A stretch of 64,000 nucleotides of DNA from contig NZ_CP095490.1 of NCBI RefSeq assembly GCF_023028345.1, forward strand, positions 248,001 to 312,000, written 5' to 3'. Both the position numbers and the translations under genes were made by a program. The notes under the pieces were generated by a model. That model had not been told where the DNA came from, ran no database searches, and saw only the letters and a list, made by a program, of their open reading frames with translations. Of the stretch, positions 38,272 to 48,500 are shown in pieces. Position 1 is the first letter of the stretch, and each line of letters starts with the position of its first letter. This stretch comes from Halorientalis marina (GTDB taxonomy: Archaea; Halobacteriota; Halobacteria; Halobacteriales; Haloarculaceae).

Positions 38272-41237
38272 CTGAATTTGAGGTCGGCGACCACGTCAAG
38301 TTCGCTGGCGGGCGTGGAGAAATCACGAAAATAGAGGAACGGCCCAACGGCGGGCACCTCCTCCACGTCTACACCTCGGAGGGGCAGCTCCGCAAACTCC
38401 CCAGCGGCCTCCCTCACATCGAGAAACTCGATTCGCTTGTCGACCGGCTCGCAGCCGGCCAATCCGACGCCCCGCTCCATTACGATCTTCGGGAGCGGGC
38501 GATCCGACTCGATCTCGCCTACAAGTACGACCGATTCCTCTCGCTGACCAGCAACCGCATCGAGATCGAACCCTATCAAGTCCAAGCCGCCTACGAGATT
38601 CTCAATTCCTACGACCACCGCTACCTCATCGGCGACGAGGTCGGCCTCGGGAAGACCATCGAAGCCGGGATCGTCATCGAAGAGCTCATCGCCCGCGACC
38701 GCGCCGACCGGGTACTCATCGTTGCGCCGGCGCCGCTGACCGTCCAGTGGCAGGAGGAAATGCGCGAGAAGTTCGACCGCAACTTCGTCATTTACGACCG
38801 CGAGACGGTCCGTACACATCGGAAGTCCCACCCCAACCAGAACGTCTGGAAACAGGAGGACCTCATCATCACCTCCATCGACTTCGCGAAGCAGACCACC
38901 GACGACCCCGAGTCGGACCGCGTCTCCGTCCTCGATGCCCTCCAGAATCTCGACGAGGAGTGGGACGTCGCGGTCTTCGACGAGGCCCATCACCTTACGG
39001 CCAGACGGTCGAGCGATGACTCCATCGAGCGGACACAGCGATACCAAGTTGGTGAGGCCGTCGCCGATAACTCCGATGCGCTGCTGTTGCTCACCGGGAC
39101 CCCGCATAAGGGGAAATCAGACCAATTCTACTTCCTCCTGAGCCTGCTCGATCCGTATCGCTTCAGCCACGAGTCGCAGATCAGTCCCGAGGCGCTTGAG
39201 GACCTGATGATCCGCCGGCTGAAGGACGATATGTACGAGACCGACGGGACCCGAATGTTCCCCGAGAAGAACATCGAGGCACTCCCGGTCGAGATGACTC
39301 GCGAGGAGCGGAAGCTGTACGACGACGTCACCGAGTACATCCGCGAGTACTACAACCTCGCCCAGCAGGAGGAGAACCAGGCGGCGGGGTTCACGATGGT
39401 CATCTACCAGAAGCGGCTGGTCTCGAGTATCTACGCGATCCGGAAGTCCCTCGAAAACCGGATGCGGGCGATTCAGAACGACGCCGTCGCAGAAGACCTC
39501 CCTGACGAGGTTCAGGACCTCATTCCGCGGTATAGTACCGAACCCGAGACGCTCACCGACGCAGAACGCGCTCGGGTCGAGGAGGCGCTTGAGACGGTCA
39601 CGATTACGCTCAATCAGTCGCAAGTCCAGCAGGAGCTGGACCGCGTGAAACAGCTCTGGCAGCAGGCCAAGAACATCGAGACGGACTCGAAAGCCCGATT
39701 GCTCCGGCAGTTCGTCGACCGCATTCTCTCAGAGGACCCCGACGAGAAAATCCTGATCTTCACCGAATACACGGACACGCTGGAGTATCTACGTGACGAG
39801 GTCTTCGCTGACCATGATGTCGCCCAGGTGTACGGCGACCTCGAGCAGTCCCGTCGACGGGAAGAGATGAGCAAATTCGAGGAGGAGGCCAACCTGATGC
39901 TCGCGACCGACGCCGCCCAGGAAGGGCTCAACCTCCAGTTCGCCCACATCATGGTGAACTACGACCTCCCGTGGAATCCCATCAGGATCGACCAGCGGAT
40001 GGGGCGGCTCCACCGCTACGGCCAGGAGCACACGGTCGAGATTCGGAATCTCTTCTTTGCCGATACCCGCGAGAGCGAGATCCTCAACCTGCTCATCGAG
40101 AAGACGAACCAGATCGAGTCGGACCTCGGGATGCGCTCAGATGTCCTCGGTCGCGTCCTCGAGGATGTCGACTTGGACGAGACTATAATGGCGGCTATCG
40201 CTGAAGGGGAGCCGACTGAACGTGTCGTCGCCGATATCGAGGCGACCATCGAGGAGAAACGCGAAGCGATTCAGACCGTCGAAAACGAGTTCCTGATTCG
40301 CGACCGCTTCGACCTCTCCGGCGAAGACGATGAGATTCTCGACGTGATCGAACGCAGTCAACACGGCGAGGTGTCCGAGGACGATATCGAGACGCTCGTG
40401 CGAGTGTTCTTCGACGAATTCGGTGGCTCTATCAAGGGCGTTCGACCGGGGCCGGCCAGGATGGAAGGGGACGTGTTCCAGTTGGATGTCCCTGAGGTCC
40501 TGAGTGGAAATCAGGTAGCACGACAGTACCCACGGGCCACGTTCACCAAGGATATCGCGATGGAGGAGGATGATGTCGAGTTCATCTCGCTTGACCATCC
40601 TCTCGTCGAGTCGCTCATCGAATTCTGCTTGGACAGCGACCGGATCCAGGGTGAAATTGCGACGAAGGTCGCTGCGACGGCGTCTCGACCGCCTGGAATC
40701 CTGTTCAATTACCGACTTGGCTACGTCTCCGGTGCCGGCGACGTGGTGACTGAGAAGTTCGTTCGCCTCTACGCTCGCCCGGATGGCAGTGTAACGACGG
40801 ATGTTCCTCAACTCTCGAAGACGGTCGCTCCCAGTGACGTCTCGTTGTCGCACGAGGTTGATCGGCTCTCGAGTATGGCTGAGGACCTCTACGAGGCCGC
40901 AGAGATGGAGGCGTGGACGCACGTTGAGTCGTTTGCTGAAGAGGCCCGAACCGAACGAGAACGGGAGATCGAAATCAAACGTGAGCACGCTGAGCGATAC
41001 TTCGAAGAGCAAATCGAAGAGTGGGAGGAGCGGTTAGAGCAGTACCAACAGCGGGCTGAGCAGGGTGCGGATATGTCCGCGCCGATTGGGAACGCGAAGC
41101 AGAAGCTCGAGAGTCTACGACGAGAACGTGAAGAGGAGCTATCCAGGCTTGAGGAAGAGAAGCACGTTACTCCCCAAGAACCGGAATTAGTAACAGCGGC
41201 GTACGTCGTCTCTCCTACAGAGGCAAAGGACGAATGA
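38268..41237 (+). CDS. SNF2-type helicase, 989 aa
   Basis: The N-terminus is a small beta domain (FEVGDHVKFAGGRGEITKIE). The SNF2 core follows: Walker A GDEVGLGKTIEAGIVIEEL (about 121), DEAH in VAVFDEAHHL (about 236), LLLTGTPHKGKSDQFYFLLS, and the second lobe with ILIFTEYTDTL, ATDAAQEGLNLQFA and RIDQRMGRLHRYGQ. The C-terminus (about 860-980) is a long coiled coil. It resembles DrmD-like helicases that work with a methylase in DISARM, but DrmA and DrmB are absent. It overlaps both neighbours by 4 bases, so methylase, helicase and TBP are translationally coupled. Confidence 0.85.
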   Translation: MTEFEVGDHVKFAGGRGEITKIEERPNGGHLLHVYTSEGQLRKLPSGLPHIEKLDSLVDRLAAGQSDAPLHYDLRERAIRLDLAYKYDRFLSLTSNRIEIEPYQVQAAYEILNSYDHRYLIGDEVGLGKTIEAGIVIEELIARDRADRVLIVAPAPLTVQWQEEMREKFDRNFVIYDRETVRTHRKSHPNQNVWKQEDLIITSIDFAKQTTDDPESDRVSVLDALQNLDEEWDVAVFDEAHHLTARRSSDDSIERTQRYQVGEAVADNSDALLLLTGTPHKGKSDQFYFLLSLLDPYRFSHESQISPEALEDLMIRRLKDDMYETDGTRMFPEKNIEALPVEMTREERKLYDDVTEYIREYYNLAQQEENQAAGFTMVIYQKRLVSSIYAIRKSLENRMRAIQNDAVAEDLPDEVQDLIPRYSTEPETLTDAERARVEEALETVTITLNQSQVQQELDRVKQLWQQAKNIETDSKARLLRQFVDRILSEDPDEKILIFTEYTDTLEYLRDEVFADHDVAQVYGDLEQSRRREEMSKFEEEANLMLATDAAQEGLNLQFAHIMVNYDLPWNPIRIDQRMGRLHRYGQEHTVEIRNLFFADTRESEILNLLIEKTNQIESDLGMRSDVLGRVLEDVDLDETIMAAIAEGEPTERVVADIEATIEEKREAIQTVENEFLIRDRFDLSGEDDEILDVIERSQHGEVSEDDIETLVRVFFDEFGGSIKGVRPGPARMEGDVFQLDVPEVLSGNQVARQYPRATFTKDIAMEEDDVEFISLDHPLVESLIEFCLDSDRIQGEIATKVAATASRPPGILFNYRLGYVSGAGDVVTEKFVRLYARPDGSVTTDVPQLSKTVAPSDVSLSHEVDRLSSMAEDLYEAAEMEAWTHVESFAEEARTEREREIEIKREHAERYFEEQIEEWEERLEQYQQRAEQGADMSAPIGNAKQKLESLRREREEELSRLEEEKHVTPQEPELVTAAYVVSPTEAKDE

Positions 41238-41782
41238 TATCTATTGCGAACGCTGTCGGGTCGGGAGATTTGGGTGTGGAACTCGACGTCGCCGAGGTCG
41301 AGTCCGATTTGGATCTGCCATACACCGAATACGACCCTTCGAACTACCATGGTCTCTATCTTCGGCTTGTTGAGGGTGGTCCGCTCATCACGGTTTATCG
41401 GAGTGGGAAATACATCATCAGTGGGTGCTCTACGTTCGAACAGTTGTACGAAACGAACGACGCGTTCCTCACAACACTGTCCGAGTTGGACATCGTAGAT
41501 GCAGAGACTGAAACCGGATTCACGGTACAGAACGTTGTCTGTACGGCACAGCTGGACGACCCGGTCGATCTGAATACACTCTCTATCGCGTTGGGCTTGG
41601 AATCCGTGGAATATGAGCCAGAACAGTTCCCCGGTCTCATCTATCGGCCCGCTGACCACCCGGCCGTTCTCTTGGTTTTTGCCAACGGGAAAATAGTCAT
41701 CACAGGGGCTTCTGACGTGGACACTGCCGAGGATGCGTTCAAGCATCTTCAGAAACAGGTGACGACCTACCTCGAACAGTAA
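41234..41782 (+). CDS. Divergent TATA-binding protein in a restriction operon, 182 aa
   Basis: The two TBP repeats are evident. Repeat 2 (about 95-180) has VEYEPEQFPGLIYRPADHPA and LLVFANGKIVITGASDVDTA, very close to archaeal TBP. Repeat 1 is diverged: the EFPG position reads SNYHG and the IFSSGK position reads VYRSGK, so both intercalating Phe are Tyr, whereas repeat 2 keeps both. The start codon overlaps the helicase stop (ATGA). Haloarchaea often have several TBPs, but one coupled to a methylase and helicase is unusual. It may act as DNA-bending subunit of the system or as its dedicated promoter factor. Confidence 0.8.
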   Translation: MISIANAVGSGDLGVELDVAEVESDLDLPYTEYDPSNYHGLYLRLVEGGPLITVYRSGKYIISGCSTFEQLYETNDAFLTTLSELDIVDAETETGFTVQNVVCTAQLDDPVDLNTLSIALGLESVEYEPEQFPGLIYRPADHPAVLLVFANGKIVITGASDVDTAEDAFKHLQKQVTTYLEQ

Positions 41783-41941
41783 CATCTCTGCATTCTATGC
41801 GAAAACACGTCTCTCGCGGTTCGTAAAACGACGCTTCTGAACACCTGCTTGTCGAACTGGTTGTCGGAGGTGGTAGTAGTCGATAGAATTCTCTCCAAGC
41901 CCGTCAGGTGTGATCGTCTTCAAAGCGCCCCTCATCCAAAT

Positions 41942-42214
41942 ATGACCTCAGACCCAGCGGATATTCTCGATGACCTGGCTGACCAGGTCGCCGAGGAATT
42001 CGAGGCGTACAGACAGCCGGACGAATTCAAAGACGTATCGCTTGTCATCGACAATAACGATCCAGACCGGCCAACGCTGATCGTTCATGTCGAGAGAGAG
42101 GACGCTGATACGCTGGCCGATGAAATCGAGAACTTCCTGCAAGAACGGGGTGCTCGAACTCAGCGCGAACGACACTCGGACACAGATGTCCGAGTGCTAG
42201 CGACCGTCGGCTGA
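41942..42214 (+). CDS. Small acidic alpha/beta protein, 90 aa
   Basis: ATG 41942 (MTSDPADILDDLADQVAEEF) is chosen because the frame upstream to 41849 is basic and hydrophobic, unlike the acidic remainder. The middle VSLVIDNNDPDRPTLIVHVE and the end DTDVRVLATVG suggest a beta-alpha-beta fold. It lies 159 bases behind the TBP gene and 107 bases before the AddB-like gene, all in one direction. Function unknown. Confidence 0.6.
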   Translation: MTSDPADILDDLADQVAEEFEAYRQPDEFKDVSLVIDNNDPDRPTLIVHVEREDADTLADEIENFLQERGARTQRERHSDTDVRVLATVG

Positions 42215-42321
42215 GTTCTCAGTCCTCTCTGCTTTATTTTGGTCCCTCTCGGTAAGCCACTCCTAAGCTGTCAGTCTCGCCAAGAGTGAAGTGAGACCGA
42301 TATCTTGGTAGGGAGTGTTCG

Positions 42322-45300
42322 ATGGATTCAACGCTTCTCACCGGTCCGAAACACGCCCGATTGGAACGACGGGCATTTCAGCGGGCTGATGACATCGCCA
42401 CCGATTCGCTGGGGAGTATCCTCTACATAACGCGGAACGACGCTCGCCGGGGTATGGTCGAGGATCGCTGGGCCGCGTCCCACGCACCCCTCCGTCTTCG
42501 TGCCGAGACGCTCGATGCGGTCGTTCGGGAGTGGTATGAGGAGCTCCACGGTCCGGTTCAACCCCTCTCCGGGCAGCTGAACCGCCGGCTGGCGGAGTAT
42601 GCGCTTGACCGAACGACAGCCGAAACAGATGGCGCTCTCGCCGGCGAACCCGCCTCGGCCGCTCTCGCGGATTCGTTCAGCAGCCGTTTCTCACTCTTCG
42701 ACGACGCCGGCGTCGGGACCCCCGACGCATTGGCAGCGGAGTTCGAGGGCTCCGCTCTCGATGACCGTATCGCGACAGCCACTGTCGATGCGTACCGACA
42801 CTACCGGAATCTCCACGCTGACTACGTCGACGAGTGGGTCTGTACCCGGGGAGAAATGTTCGACGCAGTCGCGACGACAGAGAAGTCACTCTCAACACTC
42901 TCCCCGGAACTGGATGTCGTCGTCCTCTCCGGGTATCACGAATTCCGCCCCGTCGAACGCCGCTTCATCGAACGCCTCGTCGACGAACTTCCGATGATTG
43001 CACTGCTACCGCTTCACCAGGATGGTCGGAGCGGAGTCGACGCTGTTGCGGAAGATGCCCTGGAGGTCTACGAAGCGCTTGACTTTGAAATAATGGAACC
43101 CGAGCCGATCGACCAGTCGGGGCAGACCTTCGGAACGATCACTGAGTCACTCTACCGCCCGGACCCGGATACTGCCCCTGTTCCAGACGGCCTCCGGTGG
43201 CGGGAACTCCCGACACCCGAGCGCGAGATTCGCTTCGTCGCTCGCGAGCTCCGAACCGAATTGGCCGGTGGGCGCGATCCCGACGACCTTGCTGTCGTTG
43301 TCCCGGGGACGGAGGCCTATTCGGGGTACGTTGAGGACACGTTCGATACGTTCGACATTCCGCACGTCACGACAGCCGCATCACAGCTGAACCGGACGTT
43401 CACCGGAAGCGTCGTTCACGATCTGCTGAATCTGGCCGAACCAGATCCGCGGGCCGAGGACCTTACGTCTTTGTTAGCGAATCCGCTGGTCGACATCGTT
43501 GACACCGACCAGGCCAACGCCGTCACGGCAGCTGCTCGCCGGCGCGACACCGTTTCTGTGTCGCCCCTGCTCGACGACGTCGACGGCGAGGTCGCGTCAC
43601 TGGTCGAAGAGCTGCTGGCCGCGCTGGAGACCCTCCGAACGGGCGACATCGAGGACGCAACCGAGACCCTCCAACGGCTGATGGACGACCGCTTCGACCT
43701 AGAGGCGGCGACAGAGGACTACGCCAGCGGCGCCGAGCAAGCCGTCGAACAGCAGGCCTACGACCTCGTGGACGAGGTCTTGTCCTCGTTCGAGTCTCTG
43801 GCGGCGGTCAATAGTGACCTCTCTCCGCTGGCACTGTTCACCCGTGCGTTCGACGGCGTGCCGATCCGGGTTCCGCAGCGCGCTGCTGGCGGCTACGTCG
43901 AAGTGATGGGGTTGCTCGACGCCCGGATGCGGTCGTTCGAAAAGGTGTTCCTCGTGGGCCTGACCAGTGAGCACTTCCCGGTGACGCCGGAGCGACCGGC
44001 CTTCTTCGAGGAGATGACCGACGCTCACCCACGGTTCGACACCGGCGACGAGCGCCTCCGTGGCCGCTATCTCTTCGCGACGCTCCTCGCGAACGTTGAC
44101 GAGCTCACGATCACCACACCGGAGACAGGCGACGACGAATCCGCCGTCGTCCGGTCACCGGTCCTCGACGAACTCCAGCGCGTGACTGGCATCGACCCCG
44201 AAGACGGCGTCGACGACCGCGTGGGCTCCCGCGAAGACCTCCAGCGGCGCGTCGCTGCAACGGACGACCGGCGTGGGGCAGTCAGCCGCGCCGGCGACCG
44301 AGGTGACCTCTCCCCCGAGCAGACCAAGCGCACTGATCGAGGACTCCACTGTGCGGACAACAGGGGAACGGCTGGCCTCTCCGAACACGATGGCGTATTA
44401 GAACCCGAGACAGTCGATGAGGTATACCCTCCGTCGGAGCGGGAACCCTACAGCGCGAGTCGAATCGAGCGATACGTCGAGTGTGGGTTCAAGTTCTATG
44501 CCGACAAGGTACTCGGAATCGAAGACCCCGACGACGTCGAAGTTGTCCCCACACCCCTCGAAACCGGGTCGTACGTCCACGATGTCCTCGAACGGTTCTT
44601 CGCGGATCTCCAGGACGAGACTGAGGATGGTGTCAATCTCGCTGAGTTCGACCGGGACGACCTAGCGACGCACCTTCGCGAGATCGCTGTCGAGGAACTC
44701 CGGGATGCTGACTTCGAGTACGACGGCCTATTTTACGAACGGTGGAAAGCGGAGTTGTTCGCGGGTCTTGGCGACGATGAGACTGCCCCGTATGAGGCCG
44801 GGAGCAAGCCCCACGACGCACCGGAACAAGGATTGTTCGCCACGTTCCTCGACAACGAACTCTCGCGGGACGGCGCTGGCCGCCCACACCTGTTCGAAGC
44901 CCCGTTCGGCGAGGGACTTCCCGACTCGGATGCTGGGCCGTTCACAGTTGAGCGACCGGACGGGTCGACCGTCTCGATTCGCGGGTACATCGACCGCGTT
45001 GACGTGACCCGGGACGGTGAGCAACCGACGCTCACGCTGTACGACTACAAGACTGGTCGAGCACCGTATATGACGAAGACGACCGGCGGCACGAAGTTCC
45101 AGCTCCCCATCTATCTACTCGCTGCCGCCGAGGTTGTCGATGGTGACCTATTCGAGCAGGGCTCGCTCTCAGCGACGTACTACCAGGTGCGACCACCCAA
45201 CGATCTCAAGGTTCCACGCGGTGTCGAATCGAAGTTCGATTCAGAGGTCGACCTTCGTCGCTTCTTGAACAACGTCGTTCCGGAGTGGCTGGGCCAGATT

Positions 45301-45510
45301 GACGAGGCGATTGGCAACGGACGGTTCCACACGACGCTCCTGTCGGCCCGTGGTGCGAACTGCCGATACTGTGACTATCGACGTGCGTGCGATGTCCGCC
45401 ACCACCGCAAGCGGGAGTTCGTCGACGAGGTTCACGAGGACGACGCTGCGTACGTTCCGCTCCGTGTTCGCGACGACGAGGATATCGAGGCGGTGATGAG
45501 CGATGACTGA
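42322..45510 (+). CDS. AddB-like PD-(D/E)xK nuclease/helicase-like protein, 1062 aa
   Basis: The N-terminal 600 residues are a UvrD-like fold without clear Walker A (TGPKHARLERRAF at the usual place). The C-terminal nuclease contains SASRIERYVECGFKFYADKV, YIDRVDVT, LTLYDYKTGRAPY and the Cys cluster NCRYCDYRRACDV. With the Cys in ECGFKF this gives the four-Cys iron-sulfur pattern of AddB and Cas4 nucleases. It overlaps the AddA-like gene by 8 bases. AddAB complexes resect double-strand ends. In this setting the pair may degrade DNA cut by the upstream restriction enzyme, or repair the host replicon. Confidence 0.8.
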   Translation: MDSTLLTGPKHARLERRAFQRADDIATDSLGSILYITRNDARRGMVEDRWAASHAPLRLRAETLDAVVREWYEELHGPVQPLSGQLNRRLAEYALDRTTAETDGALAGEPASAALADSFSSRFSLFDDAGVGTPDALAAEFEGSALDDRIATATVDAYRHYRNLHADYVDEWVCTRGEMFDAVATTEKSLSTLSPELDVVVLSGYHEFRPVERRFIERLVDELPMIALLPLHQDGRSGVDAVAEDALEVYEALDFEIMEPEPIDQSGQTFGTITESLYRPDPDTAPVPDGLRWRELPTPEREIRFVARELRTELAGGRDPDDLAVVVPGTEAYSGYVEDTFDTFDIPHVTTAASQLNRTFTGSVVHDLLNLAEPDPRAEDLTSLLANPLVDIVDTDQANAVTAAARRRDTVSVSPLLDDVDGEVASLVEELLAALETLRTGDIEDATETLQRLMDDRFDLEAATEDYASGAEQAVEQQAYDLVDEVLSSFESLAAVNSDLSPLALFTRAFDGVPIRVPQRAAGGYVEVMGLLDARMRSFEKVFLVGLTSEHFPVTPERPAFFEEMTDAHPRFDTGDERLRGRYLFATLLANVDELTITTPETGDDESAVVRSPVLDELQRVTGIDPEDGVDDRVGSREDLQRRVAATDDRRGAVSRAGDRGDLSPEQTKRTDRGLHCADNRGTAGLSEHDGVLEPETVDEVYPPSEREPYSASRIERYVECGFKFYADKVLGIEDPDDVEVVPTPLETGSYVHDVLERFFADLQDETEDGVNLAEFDRDDLATHLREIAVEELRDADFEYDGLFYERWKAELFAGLGDDETAPYEAGSKPHDAPEQGLFATFLDNELSRDGAGRPHLFEAPFGEGLPDSDAGPFTVERPDGSTVSIRGYIDRVDVTRDGEQPTLTLYDYKTGRAPYMTKTTGGTKFQLPIYLLAAAEVVDGDLFEQGSLSATYYQVRPPNDLKVPRGVESKFDSEVDLRRFLNNVVPEWLGQIDEAIGNGRFHTTLLSARGANCRYCDYRRACDVRHHRKREFVDEVHEDDAAYVPLRVRDDEDIEAVMSDD

Positions 45511-48500
45511 GGAATCCGAGGAGATTCAGCTCACGGAGGAACAGGAGGACGCGCTCGTCCAAGGCCGGAACGTCGCGATCACTGCCGGTGCTGGGACGGG
45601 GAAGACGACAACGCTCACCGAGCGGTACGTGACGATCCTGGCCGAAAACCCGTCGCTCACGCCGGAGAACATCGTCACGATCACCTTCACGCGAAAGGCG
45701 GCTGCCGAACTAACCGAGCGCGTTCGGGAGGAGGTGTACGATCGGCTCGAGGCTGTTGACTCACCAGAGGCCTACCACCGCTGGCGAAACGTTCTCGACG
45801 ACCTGGAAGACGGCTACGTCCACACCATTCACGCGTTCTGTACGCGGCTCTTGCGAGAACGGGCCGTCGAGGCTCCGGTCCCGCTCGGCTTCGACGTGCT
45901 CGACGAAGACGGCGCCGCGACACTCCAACGCGAAGTCGTGACGGAGTTCCTCGAACGCAACCAGGACGATGACGACGTGGAGGTCCTTGCTCAGCTTTGG
46001 AGTCGTGACCAGCTGGTCGATGTACTCACTGGACTACTCGATGAGCGCCCACAGAGCGAGTCCGTCCTCAAGGAGTGGCGTGACGCCGAGGTCGACGACT
46101 ACGTCGATATCTGTTGGGAGGTCGTTTGTGATCTCGACGTCGTCGACGCCCGACAGACGCTATATGCGGACGGACTCCTTGAGCGGCTACGCACAGTCGC
46201 GGGCCGCGTCGACCGCGAGGGCGCTATCGGCGACGAGGACGGTTTTCGGGCCTACCGGACCTTCACCGAGGTCGCGGCGACACTCTCGGACGACCCTGAG
46301 GAAAGCGATCCCCGCGACTGTCAGCGGGCAATTCTCGAGCTGTACGAGGCCTGTGAGAAGAAGAACGGCGGTTTGTACAGCAGTTCGGGGTACGTCGTCG
46401 GTGACCGGGACGATTGGGGTGAGTACGGTGACGTCTATGACGACCTGAAGGACGCCATCGACACGGTTATCGATGCCGTCGAACCGCACGCGGATGCGGT
46501 CGAGACCACACCCGGTGAGCTCGAAGCGAACAGCACTCACTACGCGCTGGCTCTGATGCGGGTCTTCGACGATGTCCTCGTAACCTACACCGACGAGAAG
46601 GCCCGCCGGGATACACTCGACTTTCCCGACGTGATCGAGACGACGCTCAAGTTCTTGCGAGCTAACGATGCGGTCACGGAGCGGCTTCAAGACCAGTTTG
46701 CGGCCGTGATGGTCGACGAGTTCCAAGACACGGACCCGCGCCAGTGGGAGCTGGTCAGGCTCCTCACGGGCGTCGACGAGCAGACGGCGTCGAACGTCTT
46801 CCTGGTCGGCGACGAGAAACAGAGTATCTACGGATTCCGTGGGGCCGACGTGACGACGTTCGGGGCGGCGAGAGCGGAACTCCAGACTGTCAACGAAGCC
46901 CGTGGGGTCGACGACGTCCCTGACAGCGAGGCCGAGAGTCCGACCGCGCTCGAACTCTCTGGGAACTTCCGGACGCTGGACGAGCCGCTGTCGTTCCTGA
47001 ATGAGCTCTTCGAGTACCTGTTCCAACCGGAGGGGGACACCCACAAACCCTACGAAGCGCCACCACAGACGCTGACCACACAGCGCGATCGAGTCGAAGA
47101 CATCGAGGGACTCACCGGCAGCGTCGAGTATCTCGCTGTGCCCGACGACGCCGACACGGCGGCGGAACTCTTCGGCGGTGACCATCCGGTAGCTGAAGGT
47201 GCGCTCGACCACACCATCGAGGCCGAGGCGCAAGCGCTCGCTGCTCGACTGACCAACCTGTTCGACGATCCACCGACAGTCCAAGACCCCGACACGGGTG
47301 TTCATCGCGACGCTACGCCGGACGACACGGCAATCCTCCTCCGCCGGCGAACCCATCTGGATCGGTATCAGCGGGCCCTTGAGGAGTACGACATTCCCTA
47401 TACTGTCGTCGGTGGCGTCGGATTCTACGATACGCCCGAGGTCCAGGCGCTGACGAACCTACTTCGGGTACTTGGTGATCCGCAGGACGACATCTCTCTC
47501 TATGGGGTGCTTCGGTCCCCGCTGTTTGGCTTCACCGATGACCGCCTCGCACCGGCAGTTGCCGAGGCTGATTCAGTGTGGGATGCACTCGCCGAGACGG
47601 ACGATCCACAGCTCGCGGATGCTTTCGACCTCCTCACGACATGGCGGACCCTTAGTGGCTGCGCGACGCCGTCTGAAGGTGGCGTCCTCCCGTGGAACCG
47701 TCTGTTGTCCCGAGTGATCGACGACACGGGGTATCTGGCGAGCGTGAGTGCTGACGAACGCGGTCACCAGGCCGTCGCGAACGTCGAGAAGTTCCGCGAC
47801 CAGGTCCGTACTTGGAGCGAGAACGGTGTTCACACAGCTGCTGGGTTGCTCCACCGGATCGACCGCCAAGCAGAGATCGACCCCCGAGAAGGGGAGGCTG
47901 ACATCCCCGGCGATGTGGAGGGCGTCCGGATAATGACGATTCACGCCGCGAAGGGACTCGAGTTCCCAATCGTCACTGTCCCCGATCTCGGAAGTGACCT
48001 CAATTTCGGGCGGTCCGTCGATGACCACGGCTATGTCCGCCTCGTCGAGGGGACAACTGATGCCCCACCAATTCCTGCAGTGGGTGGTCCTCACCCCAAC
48101 GATGCGTTCTCAATCGAGAAGACTGCAGTCCACGAATATGCCGATCGCCGCTTGCTCCCGCAAGAGCGTGCGGAATCCAAACGACTACTCTACGTGGCCT
48201 GTACCCGAACTCGGGACCACCTGCTGCTGTGTGGAACACACGACATCGATATCGATGAGTCTGGCCATATCGAACTCGGTGAGCCAGATGATTTCGACGA
48301 CGCCAGTCGTTGGCGGGATTGGCTCCAGCCCATTCTGTTTGACGACCATGAGCTAGTCGCTGAGGCTTTCCACGATGGAGCTACAGACGCTCGAATTGGT
48401 GATGCCCCATACACCATTCAGGCGCCACCTCGGCCGGTTGAATGGCAATCTGAGGCTCCGACTGAAGAGTTAGACCCTGCGATTACTGTCCCTTCCCCGC

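Noticed and set aside
46187..47356. 389-aa minus-strand frame inside the AddA-like gene
   Set aside because: Antisense of a gene with all SF1 helicase motifs; no own motif or promoter.
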